Below are positions 34,744 to 43,016 of a DNA stretch of 64,000 bases, piece after piece (position 1 is the first letter of the stretch; each line of letters opens with the position of its first letter). Source of the stretch: Ammoniphilus oxalaticus (GTDB lineage: Bacteria; Bacillota; Bacilli; Aneurinibacillales; RAOX-1); contig NZ_MCHY01000007.1 in the NCBI RefSeq assembly GCF_003609605.1, forward strand, positions 1 through 64,000, read 5' to 3'. Under the pieces are notes generated by a model. The model saw only the letters and a program-made list of their open reading frames with translations, was not told where the DNA came from and made no database searches. Position numbers and translations under genes: made by a program.

Positions 34744-35409
34744 TTGAACCCATTATTGCAGAAAATTCTGGGACTTAGAGATCAAGGTTTGACCCATCAG
34801 GAAATTGCTGATGAATTACAGATAACCATTGGAAGGGTGCGCTACCAATTGTACAGAAAAAGTCAACCAGAAACGAATGTAGAATTAAACGAGAAGTCGA
34901 AGGAGCAGATGATCCAGCTGCATGACGCTGAAGTTCATCCTAATTATGGGGAAGACCAGCTTGTTCTTTTACCGCAAGGCCCAGCAAGCCTATATGCTTA
35001 TTGGGAGATTACGGACGATCGAAAAAAATTAGTAGAGGAACACTTTAGTTGTTCCTGGGGCGTTTTGCCAAAAGTGCTGCGTGTTTATGATGTGACCGAT
35101 GTGTATTTTAATGGGAATAACGCGCATTACTATAAAGATGTTCAAATCCATGATTTGGCTAATAACTGGTTTGTAAACGAACTTGGATCGCGGCGAAATT
35201 ATTGTCTTGATTATGGAACGTTGACCTTGGATGGTCGTTACTTTACGATTTTACGCTCAGATCCCGTCCAATTGCCAGCTTCGGAAATTCAACCGTGGAG
35301 GGAACATGCGACGTGGAGAAGACCAGCAGAGTCAATAGAACCCGAGTGGCTGCGAGATTTTACAGGATACACGCTTCACGGGGGAGCAGATAGGAGAAAA
35401 CTATGGTAG
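34744..35409 (+). CDS. DUF4912 protein with N-terminal helix-turn-helix
   Basis: 221 residues. Residues ~1-40 (GLTHQEIADELQITIGRVRYQLYRK) form a helix-turn-helix of the sigma-70 region 4 or MarR-like kind. Residues ~60-190 are a DUF4912 domain (LPQGPASLYAYWEITDDR, LRVYDVTDV, YCLDYGTL), a beta-rich module common beside glycan enzymes. Start TTG with GTGGAG upstream. The stop overlaps the GH57-GT4 start by 7 bases, so the two are coupled. The combination suggests a regulator or carbohydrate-sensing partner; this is inference. Confidence 0.85.
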   Translation: MNPLLQKILGLRDQGLTHQEIADELQITIGRVRYQLYRKSQPETNVELNEKSKEQMIQLHDAEVHPNYGEDQLVLLPQGPASLYAYWEITDDRKKLVEEHFSCSWGVLPKVLRVYDVTDVYFNGNNAHYYKDVQIHDLANNWFVNELGSRRNYCLDYGTLTLDGRYFTILRSDPVQLPASEIQPWREHATWRRPAESIEPEWLRDFTGYTLHGGADRRKLW

Positions 35410-38246
35410 AAAAAGGTTACTTAGCGCTCGTTTTACATGCTCACTTGCCGTATATTCGGCATCCTGAGAGTGAACAATATATTGAAGAAAAATGGTTATT
35501 TGAAGCGATTACGGAGACATACCTTCCGCTTCTACAAGTGTTTGAGGGATTGCATGAAGATCAGGTTCCGTTTCGTCTGACGATGTCGTTAACCCCGACG
35601 TTGTTATCGATGCTGTCGGATCCTCTTTTGCAAGGACGGTACAGCGCCTACATCGAAAACTTAATTCAATTGGCCAAAAAGGAAATCAAACGGACGGCTG
35701 ACAACGAAGATCTTAATGATTTGGCTAGCATGTACTATAAGAAGTTTCTTCATATGCAAGATAGTTTTGAGACAATCTATCAGCGAAATGTGATTAATGG
35801 ATTTAGGAGAATGCAAGATTTAGGCTATTTGGAACTGATTACATGTTCTGCGACCCATGCCTTTTTACCTTATGTCAAAACGGAAATGGCGTTGCGGGCT
35901 CAAATTGAAAATGCGGTGAAAGTTCATTATCAGCATTTGGGGCGGGCCCCGAGGGGAATCTGGCTTCCTGAATGCGGCTATAAAGCTGAATTGGATCCGA
36001 TCTTAAAAGAATTTGGATTGGAATACTTTTTTACTGAAACGGATGGTTTAATGCATGCCGATCCTAAACCGACATATGATGTATATGCCCCTGTTGTTAC
36101 TCCAACAGGGATTGCGGCCTTCGCTAGGGACGCGGAATCGTCGAAACAAGTATGGAGCTCGATGGAAGGGTATCCAGGTGATTTCGATTACCGCGAATAC
36201 TATCGGGATATTGGCTACGACCTTGATTATGACTACATAAAGCCACACTTGCATAAAAGCGGGGTTCGCCTCAACACTGGCATTAAATATCATCGGATTA
36301 CAGGCAATGCCCATCAAAAAGAGCTGTATCACCCGGATTGGGCTCGGGATACTGCGGCGCGTCACGCAGGTAATTTCATGTTTAATCGAGAACAGCAAAT
36401 TGAATTTGCAAGTTCGTATATGAATCGCAAACCGATTATTGTCGCTAGTTACGACGCGGAATTGTTTGGGCATTGGTGGTACGAAGGACCGATGTGGTTG
36501 GACTTTTTATGCCGCAAAATTCATTACGATCAAAACACGATCAAACTTAAAGCGCCGATCGATTATTTGGAAGAATATCCGGAAAACGAAGTGGCCGCTT
36601 TGAGCATGTCAAGCTGGGGACGCGGCGGATACGGCGAGGTGTGGTTAGGTCAAAACAATGAATGGATCTATCGACATTTGCACCAAGCGGAACATAGGAT
36701 GATCGAGTTGGCAAATCGGTTTCCGAACCCAACTGACTTAGAAAAGCGCGCTTTAAATCAAGCGGTCCGGGAATTATTATTGGCTCAAAGTAGTGATTGG
36801 GCGTTCATTATGGATGCGCAAACGATGGTTGAGTATGCGATCAAGCGCACAAAGAATCATATTGGACGTTTCAAGGAGATTTATGATGCCCTTATACATC
36901 AACGCATTAATGCAGCATGGCTCACCGAATTAGAGCGGCGCAATGCGATTTTCCCAGCCGTTGATTACAAAACGTTTACTTCTCGACAGGCGCCATCGGC
37001 GCCAGCCCCGCATGCACCTTCAAAGCTAAAAGTTCTCGTGTTGTCATGGGAATTTCCGCCGATGATGGTCGGAGGATTGTCGCGACACGTGTTTGATTTG
37101 ACGCGCAAAATGGTTGAATTGGGTTTTGAAATTCATGTGCTCACGAGCCATGTCGATGGATATCCCGCATATGAACAAAACCAAGGGGTTCATGTGCATC
37201 GAATTCAAACGTTTCAATCGAATGAGATTGATTTTATGGGATGGATCTTCCAACTGAACCTAGCCATGATTGATTACGGTAAGCAATTGATTAATAACTA
37301 CGGTCCATTCGATTTGATTCACGCGCACGATTGGCTTGTGAGTCAAAGCGCCAAAACGCTCAAACATCAGTTTCAATTGCCGCTAGTGTCAACGATTCAT
37401 GCGACTGAACATGGGCGTAATCAGGGGATTCATACAGACATTCAACGAAAGATCCATCACTTGGAATGGCAATTAACGTATGAGTCGTACCGTGTGATTG
37501 GATGTAGTCCATACATGGAGCGAGAAATTTGCGACGTGTTCCAGCTTCCAGCGGATAAGTTGGACATTATCCCGAACGGTGTTGACCCCGGATTAACGCG
37601 AATCGAGCATTCGGATCCGTCCATTCGCGCTCATTTTGCCTTACCGCATGAGAAAATTGTGTTCTTCGTTGGACGGATCGTCCGTGAAAAAGGGGTCCAA
37701 ATCCTGCTAGACTGCGTACCTAACATTTTACGGGCGTGTCCTGACGCGAAATTTGTGATTGGCGGGAAAGGTCCGATGTTAGAAGAGTTGAAGTGGAAAG
37801 CAATCGAAATGGGCATTCAAGACAAAGTAATGTTCACCGGATTTATTTCGGACGAAACGCGCAATCAGCTGTTACACTGGGCTTCAGCTACGGTGTTTCC
37901 AAGCCTATATGAGCCATTTGGAATCGTCGCTTTGGAAGCGATGGCCGCGGGCGCCCCAGTGATTGTGTCCGATGTCGGGGGAATGGCCGATATTGTGGAA
38001 CACGGCGTCGATGGTTTAAAGGTTTATCCGGGTGACCATGCGTCATTGACGACTCAAATCATTGCTTGTCTGCAAGATGAACAGAAGGCGCAAGAAATGA
38101 AAGAAAATGCGCTTAATAAAGTGGAGCAATACTATTTGTGGGAGCGGATTGCTGAGCAAACAGTAAGTGTTTATTTTAACGTATTGAAAGAGGCGCAGCG
38201 CCCGTTGCTGGAAAGTTATGTAGAAGCAGCGGCCGCAAGATCTTAA
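35403..38246 (+). CDS. GH57 alpha-glucan branching enzyme-like / GT4 glycosyltransferase fusion
   Basis: 947 residues joining two enzymes. Residues ~1-530 are a GH57 domain with DUF1957-type C-terminus: ALVLHAHLPYIRHPE, the probable nucleophile E190 in GIWLPECGY and acid D351 in SYDAELFGHWWYEGP. From ~541 a GT4 glycosyltransferase follows: VLVLSWEFPPMMVGGLSRHV, IHAHDWLV, FVGRIVREKGVQ and EPFGIVALEAMAAGAPV with its E-x7-E. Together they would extend and branch an alpha-1,4-glucan in the cytoplasm. The neighbours are a nucleotide-sugar synthase and a glucoamylase-like hydrolase. The linker holds an Ala/Pro run (SAPAPHAP). Confidence 0.93.
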   Translation: MVEKGYLALVLHAHLPYIRHPESEQYIEEKWLFEAITETYLPLLQVFEGLHEDQVPFRLTMSLTPTLLSMLSDPLLQGRYSAYIENLIQLAKKEIKRTADNEDLNDLASMYYKKFLHMQDSFETIYQRNVINGFRRMQDLGYLELITCSATHAFLPYVKTEMALRAQIENAVKVHYQHLGRAPRGIWLPECGYKAELDPILKEFGLEYFFTETDGLMHADPKPTYDVYAPVVTPTGIAAFARDAESSKQVWSSMEGYPGDFDYREYYRDIGYDLDYDYIKPHLHKSGVRLNTGIKYHRITGNAHQKELYHPDWARDTAARHAGNFMFNREQQIEFASSYMNRKPIIVASYDAELFGHWWYEGPMWLDFLCRKIHYDQNTIKLKAPIDYLEEYPENEVAALSMSSWGRGGYGEVWLGQNNEWIYRHLHQAEHRMIELANRFPNPTDLEKRALNQAVRELLLAQSSDWAFIMDAQTMVEYAIKRTKNHIGRFKEIYDALIHQRINAAWLTELERRNAIFPAVDYKTFTSRQAPSAPAPHAPSKLKVLVLSWEFPPMMVGGLSRHVFDLTRKMVELGFEIHVLTSHVDGYPAYEQNQGVHVHRIQTFQSNEIDFMGWIFQLNLAMIDYGKQLINNYGPFDLIHAHDWLVSQSAKTLKHQFQLPLVSTIHATEHGRNQGIHTDIQRKIHHLEWQLTYESYRVIGCSPYMEREICDVFQLPADKLDIIPNGVDPGLTRIEHSDPSIRAHFALPHEKIVFFVGRIVREKGVQILLDCVPNILRACPDAKFVIGGKGPMLEELKWKAIEMGIQDKVMFTGFISDETRNQLLHWASATVFPSLYEPFGIVALEAMAAGAPVIVSDVGGMADIVEHGVDGLKVYPGDHASLTTQIIACLQDEQKAQEMKENALNKVEQYYLWERIAEQTVSVYFNVLKEAQRPLLESYVEAAAARS

Positions 38247-38269
38247 AACTAAACGGGGGGATCATCTGA

Positions 38270-39391
38270 ATGAAAGCAATTATCTTAGCTGGTGGAAAAG
38301 GAACGAGATTAAGACCGCTTACCACGCACTTGCCTAAACCTATGGTTCCTTTGTTAAATAGACCTTGCATGGAATATAGCATTATGTTACTGAGGAAACA
38401 CGGAATTACGGACATAGGGGTAACCGTTCAGTACTTAGGTGACGAAATCAAGGACTATTTTGGTGACGGGTCAAAATGGGGCGTGAACATTCATTATTTT
38501 GATGAAAACGAACCATTGGGGACAGCAGGTGGTGTAAAAAATGCGGAATCGTTCCTTGATGAGCGCTTTCTGGTGATCAGCGGGGATGCGTTAACGGATT
38601 TTAACCTTACACAAGCGATTGAATTTCATGAGCAAAACGAAGCGATGGTCACGATGCTAATGAAAGAAGTGGATGATCCAACGCAATACGGCGTGATCGA
38701 GACGGACACGTCAGGACGAATTACGCGCTTTTTAGAGAAACCAACATGGAATCAAGTGTTTAGTCATACGGTCAATACGGGAATTTATATTTTGGAACCA
38801 GCGATTTTTTCCTATTATGAGCGTAATCAAAAGTTTGACTTTAGTAAGGATTTGTTCCCAATGTTGCTCGCTGCAAACGAGCGGTTATACGGGATTAACT
38901 TAGACGGCTATTGGTCAGATATCGGAAGTTTAAGTGTTTACCGTGAGACTCAATTTGATATGCTTGATGGAAAAGTGGAAGTCGAGTTGTTAGCAAAAGA
39001 AATCGCGCCTGGCATTTTTGTGGAAAATGAGGTGTCGATTGAGGATAGCGCAAACTTGGAAGGACCGATTTATATCGGAACCAATTCGGTCATCTCCAGT
39101 CAAGTGAAATTAGGCAGCTATACGATCATCGGCTCGCACAATTGGCTGCAACGCGGCGTTAGTGTGCGGGAAACGATTTTATGGAATCATAATATTATTG
39201 GTAGACACGCTGAAGTAGCGGGAAGCACGATCAACCACCTATGCCGCATTGGCGAAAGAACGCTGATTGATTCGGGCGCGATCATTGGTAATGAATGTTC
39301 TGTTCATGCTAAAACGCATATTGAATCAAATACGGTCATTTCCCCACAAGAAAGAGTAGGTGGGCGGGTCTTCTCCTTGGCCGCTTTATAA
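38270..39391 (+). CDS. Sugar-phosphate nucleotidyltransferase with left-handed beta-helix
   Basis: 373 residues. The N-terminus MKAIILAGGKGTRLRPLT is the nucleotidyltransferase signature, followed by PKPMVPLLNRP and EPLGTAGGVKNA. FLEKP and NTGIYILEP follow. From ~245 there are hexapeptide-like repeats (IGTNSVISSQVKLGS, IIGRHAEVAGSTI). The enzyme activates a hexose 1-phosphate; glucose or mannose cannot be decided. Next to the GT4 fusion it plausibly makes its donor sugar. RBS GGGGGGAT. Confidence 0.92.
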   Translation: MKAIILAGGKGTRLRPLTTHLPKPMVPLLNRPCMEYSIMLLRKHGITDIGVTVQYLGDEIKDYFGDGSKWGVNIHYFDENEPLGTAGGVKNAESFLDERFLVISGDALTDFNLTQAIEFHEQNEAMVTMLMKEVDDPTQYGVIETDTSGRITRFLEKPTWNQVFSHTVNTGIYILEPAIFSYYERNQKFDFSKDLFPMLLAANERLYGINLDGYWSDIGSLSVYRETQFDMLDGKVEVELLAKEIAPGIFVENEVSIEDSANLEGPIYIGTNSVISSQVKLGSYTIIGSHNWLQRGVSVRETILWNHNIIGRHAEVAGSTINHLCRIGERTLIDSGAIIGNECSVHAKTHIESNTVISPQERVGGRVFSLAAL

Positions 39392-39445
39392 AAGAGCCTA
39401 AGTTTTTAGGTCGTTTATTGACCAAACACAGATTTTGAGCATATA

Positions 39446-39490
39446 CCTTATAAAGGAGAACTTTTCAGTTTCTCTTTTATAAGGTTTTTT
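39446..39490 (+). terminator. Intrinsic terminator after the nucleotidyltransferase
   Basis: CCTTATAAAGGAGAA pairs with TTTCTCTTTTATAAGG with small mismatches, followed by T6. Confidence 0.9.
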
Positions 39491-39548
39491 CTTGTTTGCA
39501 GGAATCTGCTCTTTATCGCGCGCTATCATTCAATAGGGGTGATCAACC

Positions 39549-40595
39549 GTGTTACAAAAGAGTTACGATGTGTTGGAACAAATTCGTCTGCCTCACGGGT
39601 TGTATATCGCTAGTCCTTCACCTGATTACCGTTATGTATGGCTTCGCGACTGTTTCTATATTTCACTTCCTTTTTTGGATAAGCCGACCACTCATTATGA
39701 GCAAGCTTACCATCGAATGTTTGATTTATTTCGAGAATACGAATGGAAATTGGATATACACGCCAGACAAAAGCCTGTTAATGATTGGGAGTATATACAT
39801 GCGAGGTATACCGCAGATGACATTAAAGAAATCCATGATCAGTCATGGGGACATATTCAGTATGACATGATCGGGGCGTTTCTATTCGGACTTGCAGCAG
39901 GGATGAAACGAAATAAGAAGATGTTTCGCGATATGAAAGATGTGGAAATTACGCAAAAAATCGTCCACTATTTACAAACGGCTGAATATTGGCAAGATCC
40001 GGACCATGGGATGTGGGAAGAGTGGAGAGAAGTTCACACTTCTTCCGTAGGGGCTTGTGTTGCGGGACTACATGCGATTCGACCGTATGTTGATGTTCCC
40101 GAATCTTTGATCGAATTAGGGATTGAGCAGCTTTTTGGGCTACTTCCGCGTGAAAGCGTTGACAAAAGGGCAGATCTTGCTCAATTAAGCTTAATCTATC
40201 CGTATCAGTTGCTTGACGGAGCGTTAGCTGATCATGTCGTCAGTCAAGTCGAAAGATGGTTGGTTCGCGATCGCGGCGTGATGCGATATGAAGGGGATAG
40301 TTATTACAGTACGTTGGAAGCCCAATTTGGACGAAGTCACCCACTTTCATTTTACTATGGGACTGAAGCGGAGTGGACGTTTGGTTTCCCTTGGTTAGCC
40401 TTATGTCATTTGCAGTTAGGTAACCGTAAACAAGCGGAATTCTATCTGCGCAAAACAGAGCAGGTGATGGTAAAGCCGGGTATTTTACCCGAGTTATACT
40501 TTAGCAAAACGGACATCCCTAACCCGAATACACCGCTTGGTTGGAGTTGCGCCATGTACATTCTGGCAAAAGAAGCTCTGATGAAGCTAAAATAA
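39549..40595 (+). CDS. Glycoside hydrolase family 15-like protein (glucoamylase type)
   Basis: 348 residues with an (alpha/alpha)6-barrel look. PDYRYVWLRDCFYIS and QSWGHIQYDMIGAFLFGLA line the subsite region. DHGMWEEWREVHTSSVG probably holds the general acid and PNPNTPLGWSCAMYILAKEAL the end of the barrel. No signal peptide is present, so it acts inside the cell, likely on the product of the GH57-GT4 enzyme. It is shorter than classic glucoamylases (~600). The start is GTG with GGGGTGAT upstream. A terminator precedes it, so it may have its own promoter. Confidence 0.85.
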   Translation: MLQKSYDVLEQIRLPHGLYIASPSPDYRYVWLRDCFYISLPFLDKPTTHYEQAYHRMFDLFREYEWKLDIHARQKPVNDWEYIHARYTADDIKEIHDQSWGHIQYDMIGAFLFGLAAGMKRNKKMFRDMKDVEITQKIVHYLQTAEYWQDPDHGMWEEWREVHTSSVGACVAGLHAIRPYVDVPESLIELGIEQLFGLLPRESVDKRADLAQLSLIYPYQLLDGALADHVVSQVERWLVRDRGVMRYEGDSYYSTLEAQFGRSHPLSFYYGTEAEWTFGFPWLALCHLQLGNRKQAEFYLRKTEQVMVKPGILPELYFSKTDIPNPNTPLGWSCAMYILAKEALMKLK

Positions 40596-40615
40596 ACATT
40601 TGAATCGCCAAGGTT

Positions 40616-40654
40616 GGCGCAGTGGACCGAAGTAGGTCTGCTGCGCTTGTTTTT
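40616..40654 (+). terminator. Intrinsic terminator after the GH15-like gene
   Basis: GCGCAG-T-GGACC pairs with GGTC-TG-CTGCGC around GAAGTA, followed by TTGTTTTT. Confidence 0.85.
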
Positions 40655-40765
40655 GTTCGCGTCCTGATAGGGGGGCGGATCCTCTCATATAATGATATTT
40701 CTCTTATCACTTTATTTGGAAAAGTAATTCACCTTTAAAAGGGAATACTCTTTAATGAGGTGGGG

Positions 40766-41659
40766 ATGGACAGGATGCAGATCGAATGGGTAATACAATG
40801 GGTTTTTCTATTGGCGTCGGTTGGGCTGTTCTTATATTGGCTTTATCGCCCGCCATTTCGGGATTGGCTTCTCGTATATTTTTGTACAGCTTCATTTAGT
40901 GATTTAATAGCAGTTATGCTTGTAGATCAAAAATGGTTTAGTTTTCCCGTTCGTTTTTGGGCGAAAAACTTTAAGAGTAGTGTGTTGTTTGAGTTTTTGG
41001 TGTTACCGCTCGTTATGGTCTTTTTTCATAAAATAACGGCGAACGCGAAATTCAGTAAAAAGCTCCTTTACGCAACAATCGCTAGTATCGTGTTGTCCGC
41101 AATCGAATGGAATCTCGCAACCTATACCGATCTAATTGAATATCATCATTGGAATATTTTGTACACGTTTGTGTCGGTCATCTTGTTTTTGCTTGCGATT
41201 CGTTATCTTGTTGCCTTCTTTCGTTTTAGCGCGCAAGGAGGAATAAGAAGGTCCATTCACATCCATAATAATACTCAATTCATGGACAAGGAGGATGCTA
41301 ACATGAATATACTTCGACATATTATTCGGTTTGCCGTATCAGCGCTCGTCCTCTTAATTGTTGGTTGGTTAGTTCCGGGCTTTACGCTAGCTGGGTATTG
41401 GACGGCGTTTGTTGCAGCTGTCATTATTGCTTTGATTGGATGGGGATTAGAGGCAATGATGGGCCCGCGGGTTTCTCCTTATAGTAGGGGATTTGTCGGC
41501 TTTATTGTGAGCGCGATCGTGATTTATGTTACCCAGTTTTTCATTTCTGGTTTTCGTGTCACCATTTTAGGGGCGTTGTTGGCTGCTATTGTGATTGGCG
41601 TTGTGGACTGGTTTGCTCCAGCAAAACCGCGTTTAGCCGATCCAGATCATCACCTATAA
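40766..41659 (+). CDS. CBO0543-like / YvlD-type holin-like membrane fusion protein
   Basis: One continuous frame of about 297 residues with two membrane modules. Residues ~1-155 resemble the CBO0543 family (compare the gene at 57613). Residues from ~180 (MNILRHIIRFAVSALVLLIVGWLVPGF) match the start and whole length of the separate phage-holin-like YvlD family (~118 residues). At the junction an AAGGAGG (41288-41294) sits 8 bases before an in-frame ATG at 41303, so the second part can also be translated alone. The start at 40766 is uncertain: GTG 40760 and ATG 40775 are alternatives. Function of both families is unknown. Confidence 0.8.
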   Translation: MDRMQIEWVIQWVFLLASVGLFLYWLYRPPFRDWLLVYFCTASFSDLIAVMLVDQKWFSFPVRFWAKNFKSSVLFEFLVLPLVMVFFHKITANAKFSKKLLYATIASIVLSAIEWNLATYTDLIEYHHWNILYTFVSVILFLLAIRYLVAFFRFSAQGGIRRSIHIHNNTQFMDKEDANMNILRHIIRFAVSALVLLIVGWLVPGFTLAGYWTAFVAAVIIALIGWGLEAMMGPRVSPYSRGFVGFIVSAIVIYVTQFFISGFRVTILGALLAAIVIGVVDWFAPAKPRLADPDHHL

Positions 41660-41678
41660 AAATCACTTTTATAAGCGC

Positions 41679-41712
41679 AAGCTCTGCTAGGTCAGAGCTT
41701 GCCTTTTGTTTA
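41679..41712 (+). terminator. Intrinsic terminator after the membrane fusion gene
   Basis: GCAAGCTCTG pairs perfectly with CAGAGCTTGC (loop CTAGGT), followed by CTTTTGTTT. Confidence 0.85.
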
Positions 41713-41801
41713 TGTCAAATCAACGAACAACGGATGAACATCTATTGTAAGTTCCATATAGAATAGGTAAAATGAGGGTAGTTAGGAAAGGAGATATTAC
41801 C

Positions 41802-42365
41802 ATGGAGGCTAAATACTGCAGAGAATCTAGAATTGTCAGAACAAGCCACGTGTTTCCCCCTGATACGAATACGCTAGGCACCCTTTTTGGCGGGAAGCTG
41901 ATGGCTTATATCGATGATGTTGGGTCACTTTCCGCTACGCGTCATAGTCATCATACTGTTGTTACCGCATCGACGGATTCGGTCGATTTTTTGAAACCGA
42001 TTCGGTTAGAAGATTCCGTGACAGTTGAGTCCTACGTTGTTTCTACAGGGAAAACATCCATGGAAGTATTTGTGAAAGTGATTGCTGAAAACCTTTTCAC
42101 AGGCGAACGCAGGATCGCTGCTACTTCATTTTTAACGTTCGTCGCAGTTGATGAAAATAGAAAGCCGATTCCGGTTCCACCTGTCATCCCCGAAACGGAT
42201 GAAGAAGTAAAATTACACCAACTTGCTCCGCAACGGGCAAAACATCGGAGAACCCGTCGAGAAGAAAGCAAGGAATTTGCTGCCTTCTTGTCTACAGATG
42301 AATATAGCGCTCAAAAGTGTCAAGTCTGCAAAAATAATCTGTCTAACGATCAGGAGGAGGCGTAG
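41802..42365 (+). CDS. Acyl-CoA thioesterase (hotdog fold, YkhA-like)
   Basis: 187 residues. It hydrolyses acyl-CoA to the free acid and CoA. The single hotdog domain begins HVFPPDTNTLGTLFGGKLMAYID, the BACH/YkhA signature, with TASTDSVDFLKPI and FVAVDENRKPIPVP after it. The C-terminal ~40 residues are basic and end with a CQVC pair not needed for catalysis. The ATG at 41802 has AAAGGAGAT upstream. The stop codon lies in the loop of the terminator. Confidence 0.92.
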   Translation: MEAKYCRESRIVRTSHVFPPDTNTLGTLFGGKLMAYIDDVGSLSATRHSHHTVVTASTDSVDFLKPIRLEDSVTVESYVVSTGKTSMEVFVKVIAENLFTGERRIAATSFLTFVAVDENRKPIPVPPVIPETDEEVKLHQLAPQRAKHRRTRREESKEFAAFLSTDEYSAQKCQVCKNNLSNDQEEA

Positions 42366-42379
42366 CGCTTCCTTTTTTT
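42356..42379 (+). terminator. Terminator whose loop is the thioesterase stop codon
   Basis: GGAGGCG pairs with CGCTTCC (one G-U) around the triloop TAG, which is the stop codon itself; T7 follows. Confidence 0.75.
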
Positions 42380-42447
42380 CTTTGCTGAAACATGTCATAA
42401 TAGGGGATAATAGACACAATGGGGCAGATGATGGTAGGTGTTGAATT

Positions 42448-42918
42448 ATTATTAAAAGAAAGCTGAAGCTTTATTTGTTGCGATTATTTCGTTTAAGAAG
42501 TTCCACGCATAAAATTGCGCTCGGAATCTCGATTGGTTTTTTGCCTAATTGGGTTCCCTCCTTTGGACTCGGTCCATTTTTATCGGTCTTGTTAGCGAAG
42601 CTGTTTCGGGCCAATGCGTCAGCAGCTTTGATCGGTGGGGTATCGGGGACCTTTATGTGGCCCTTTTTATTTTATTTGAATTATCGGGTAGGGGCATGGG
42701 CATTGCGAGAGAAAAGTGAAGTCAGTGATTTGGAGGATGTTCCATATCAACATCTGGATACGCCGAATGATGTTGGGAATTTAAACTCACTCGGGGTTCA
42801 GTTTGTTACGGGCATGGTTATTAACGGTCTCGTTTTCGCGATCCTATTTTACATTTTATTTTTTGTCGTTTTCAAAAAGTACCGCCTACCTTTATTAGCA
42901 ATTGTGAGAAAAATGTAA
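42448..42918 (+). CDS. DUF2062 membrane protein, probably with an ATT start
   Basis: About 156 residues of the DUF2062 family (HKIALGISIGFLPNWVPSFGLGPFLSVLLAK, then NASAALIGGVSGTFMWPFLFYLNYRVG), with three to four hydrophobic stretches. Usual members begin with M-x-R-K-L-K-L-F-L-x-R-L-F-R. That sequence is present here (KRKLKLYLLRLFRLR) but upstream of the first conventional start (TTG 42475); the frame reads ATT ATT ATT AAA from 42445 with AGGTG 4-10 bases before. I infer initiation at one of these ATT codons. Function is unknown. Confidence 0.78.
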   Translation: MIKRKLKLYLLRLFRLRSSTHKIALGISIGFLPNWVPSFGLGPFLSVLLAKLFRANASAALIGGVSGTFMWPFLFYLNYRVGAWALREKSEVSDLEDVPYQHLDTPNDVGNLNSLGVQFVTGMVINGLVFAILFYILFFVVFKKYRLPLLAIVRKM

Positions 42919-42927
42919 GCAGACAGA

Positions 42928-42967
42928 AAGCTCTTGTTTCTACTGAAATTAGAGCTTATTTTTATTT
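42928..42967 (+). terminator. Intrinsic terminator after the DUF2062 gene
   Basis: AAGCTCT pairs with AGAGCTT, with an inner TTTC/GAAA pairing, then a T-rich tail. Confidence 0.75.
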
Positions 42968-42971
42968 GCTT

Positions 42972-43000
42972 TGCTATAATGTATCGTACGTACGTTCGAT
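42972..43000 (+). promoter_or_regulatory. Promoter and dyad before the SNF2 gene
   Basis: TGC-TATAAT (42972-42980) is an extended -10. Just downstream, 42983-43000 reads ATCG-T-ACGTACGT-T-CGAT, a near-perfect 18-base palindrome at the transcription start region, a good place for a repressor. Confidence 0.55.
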
Positions 43001-43016
43001 TAAGAGGTGTTGAATA

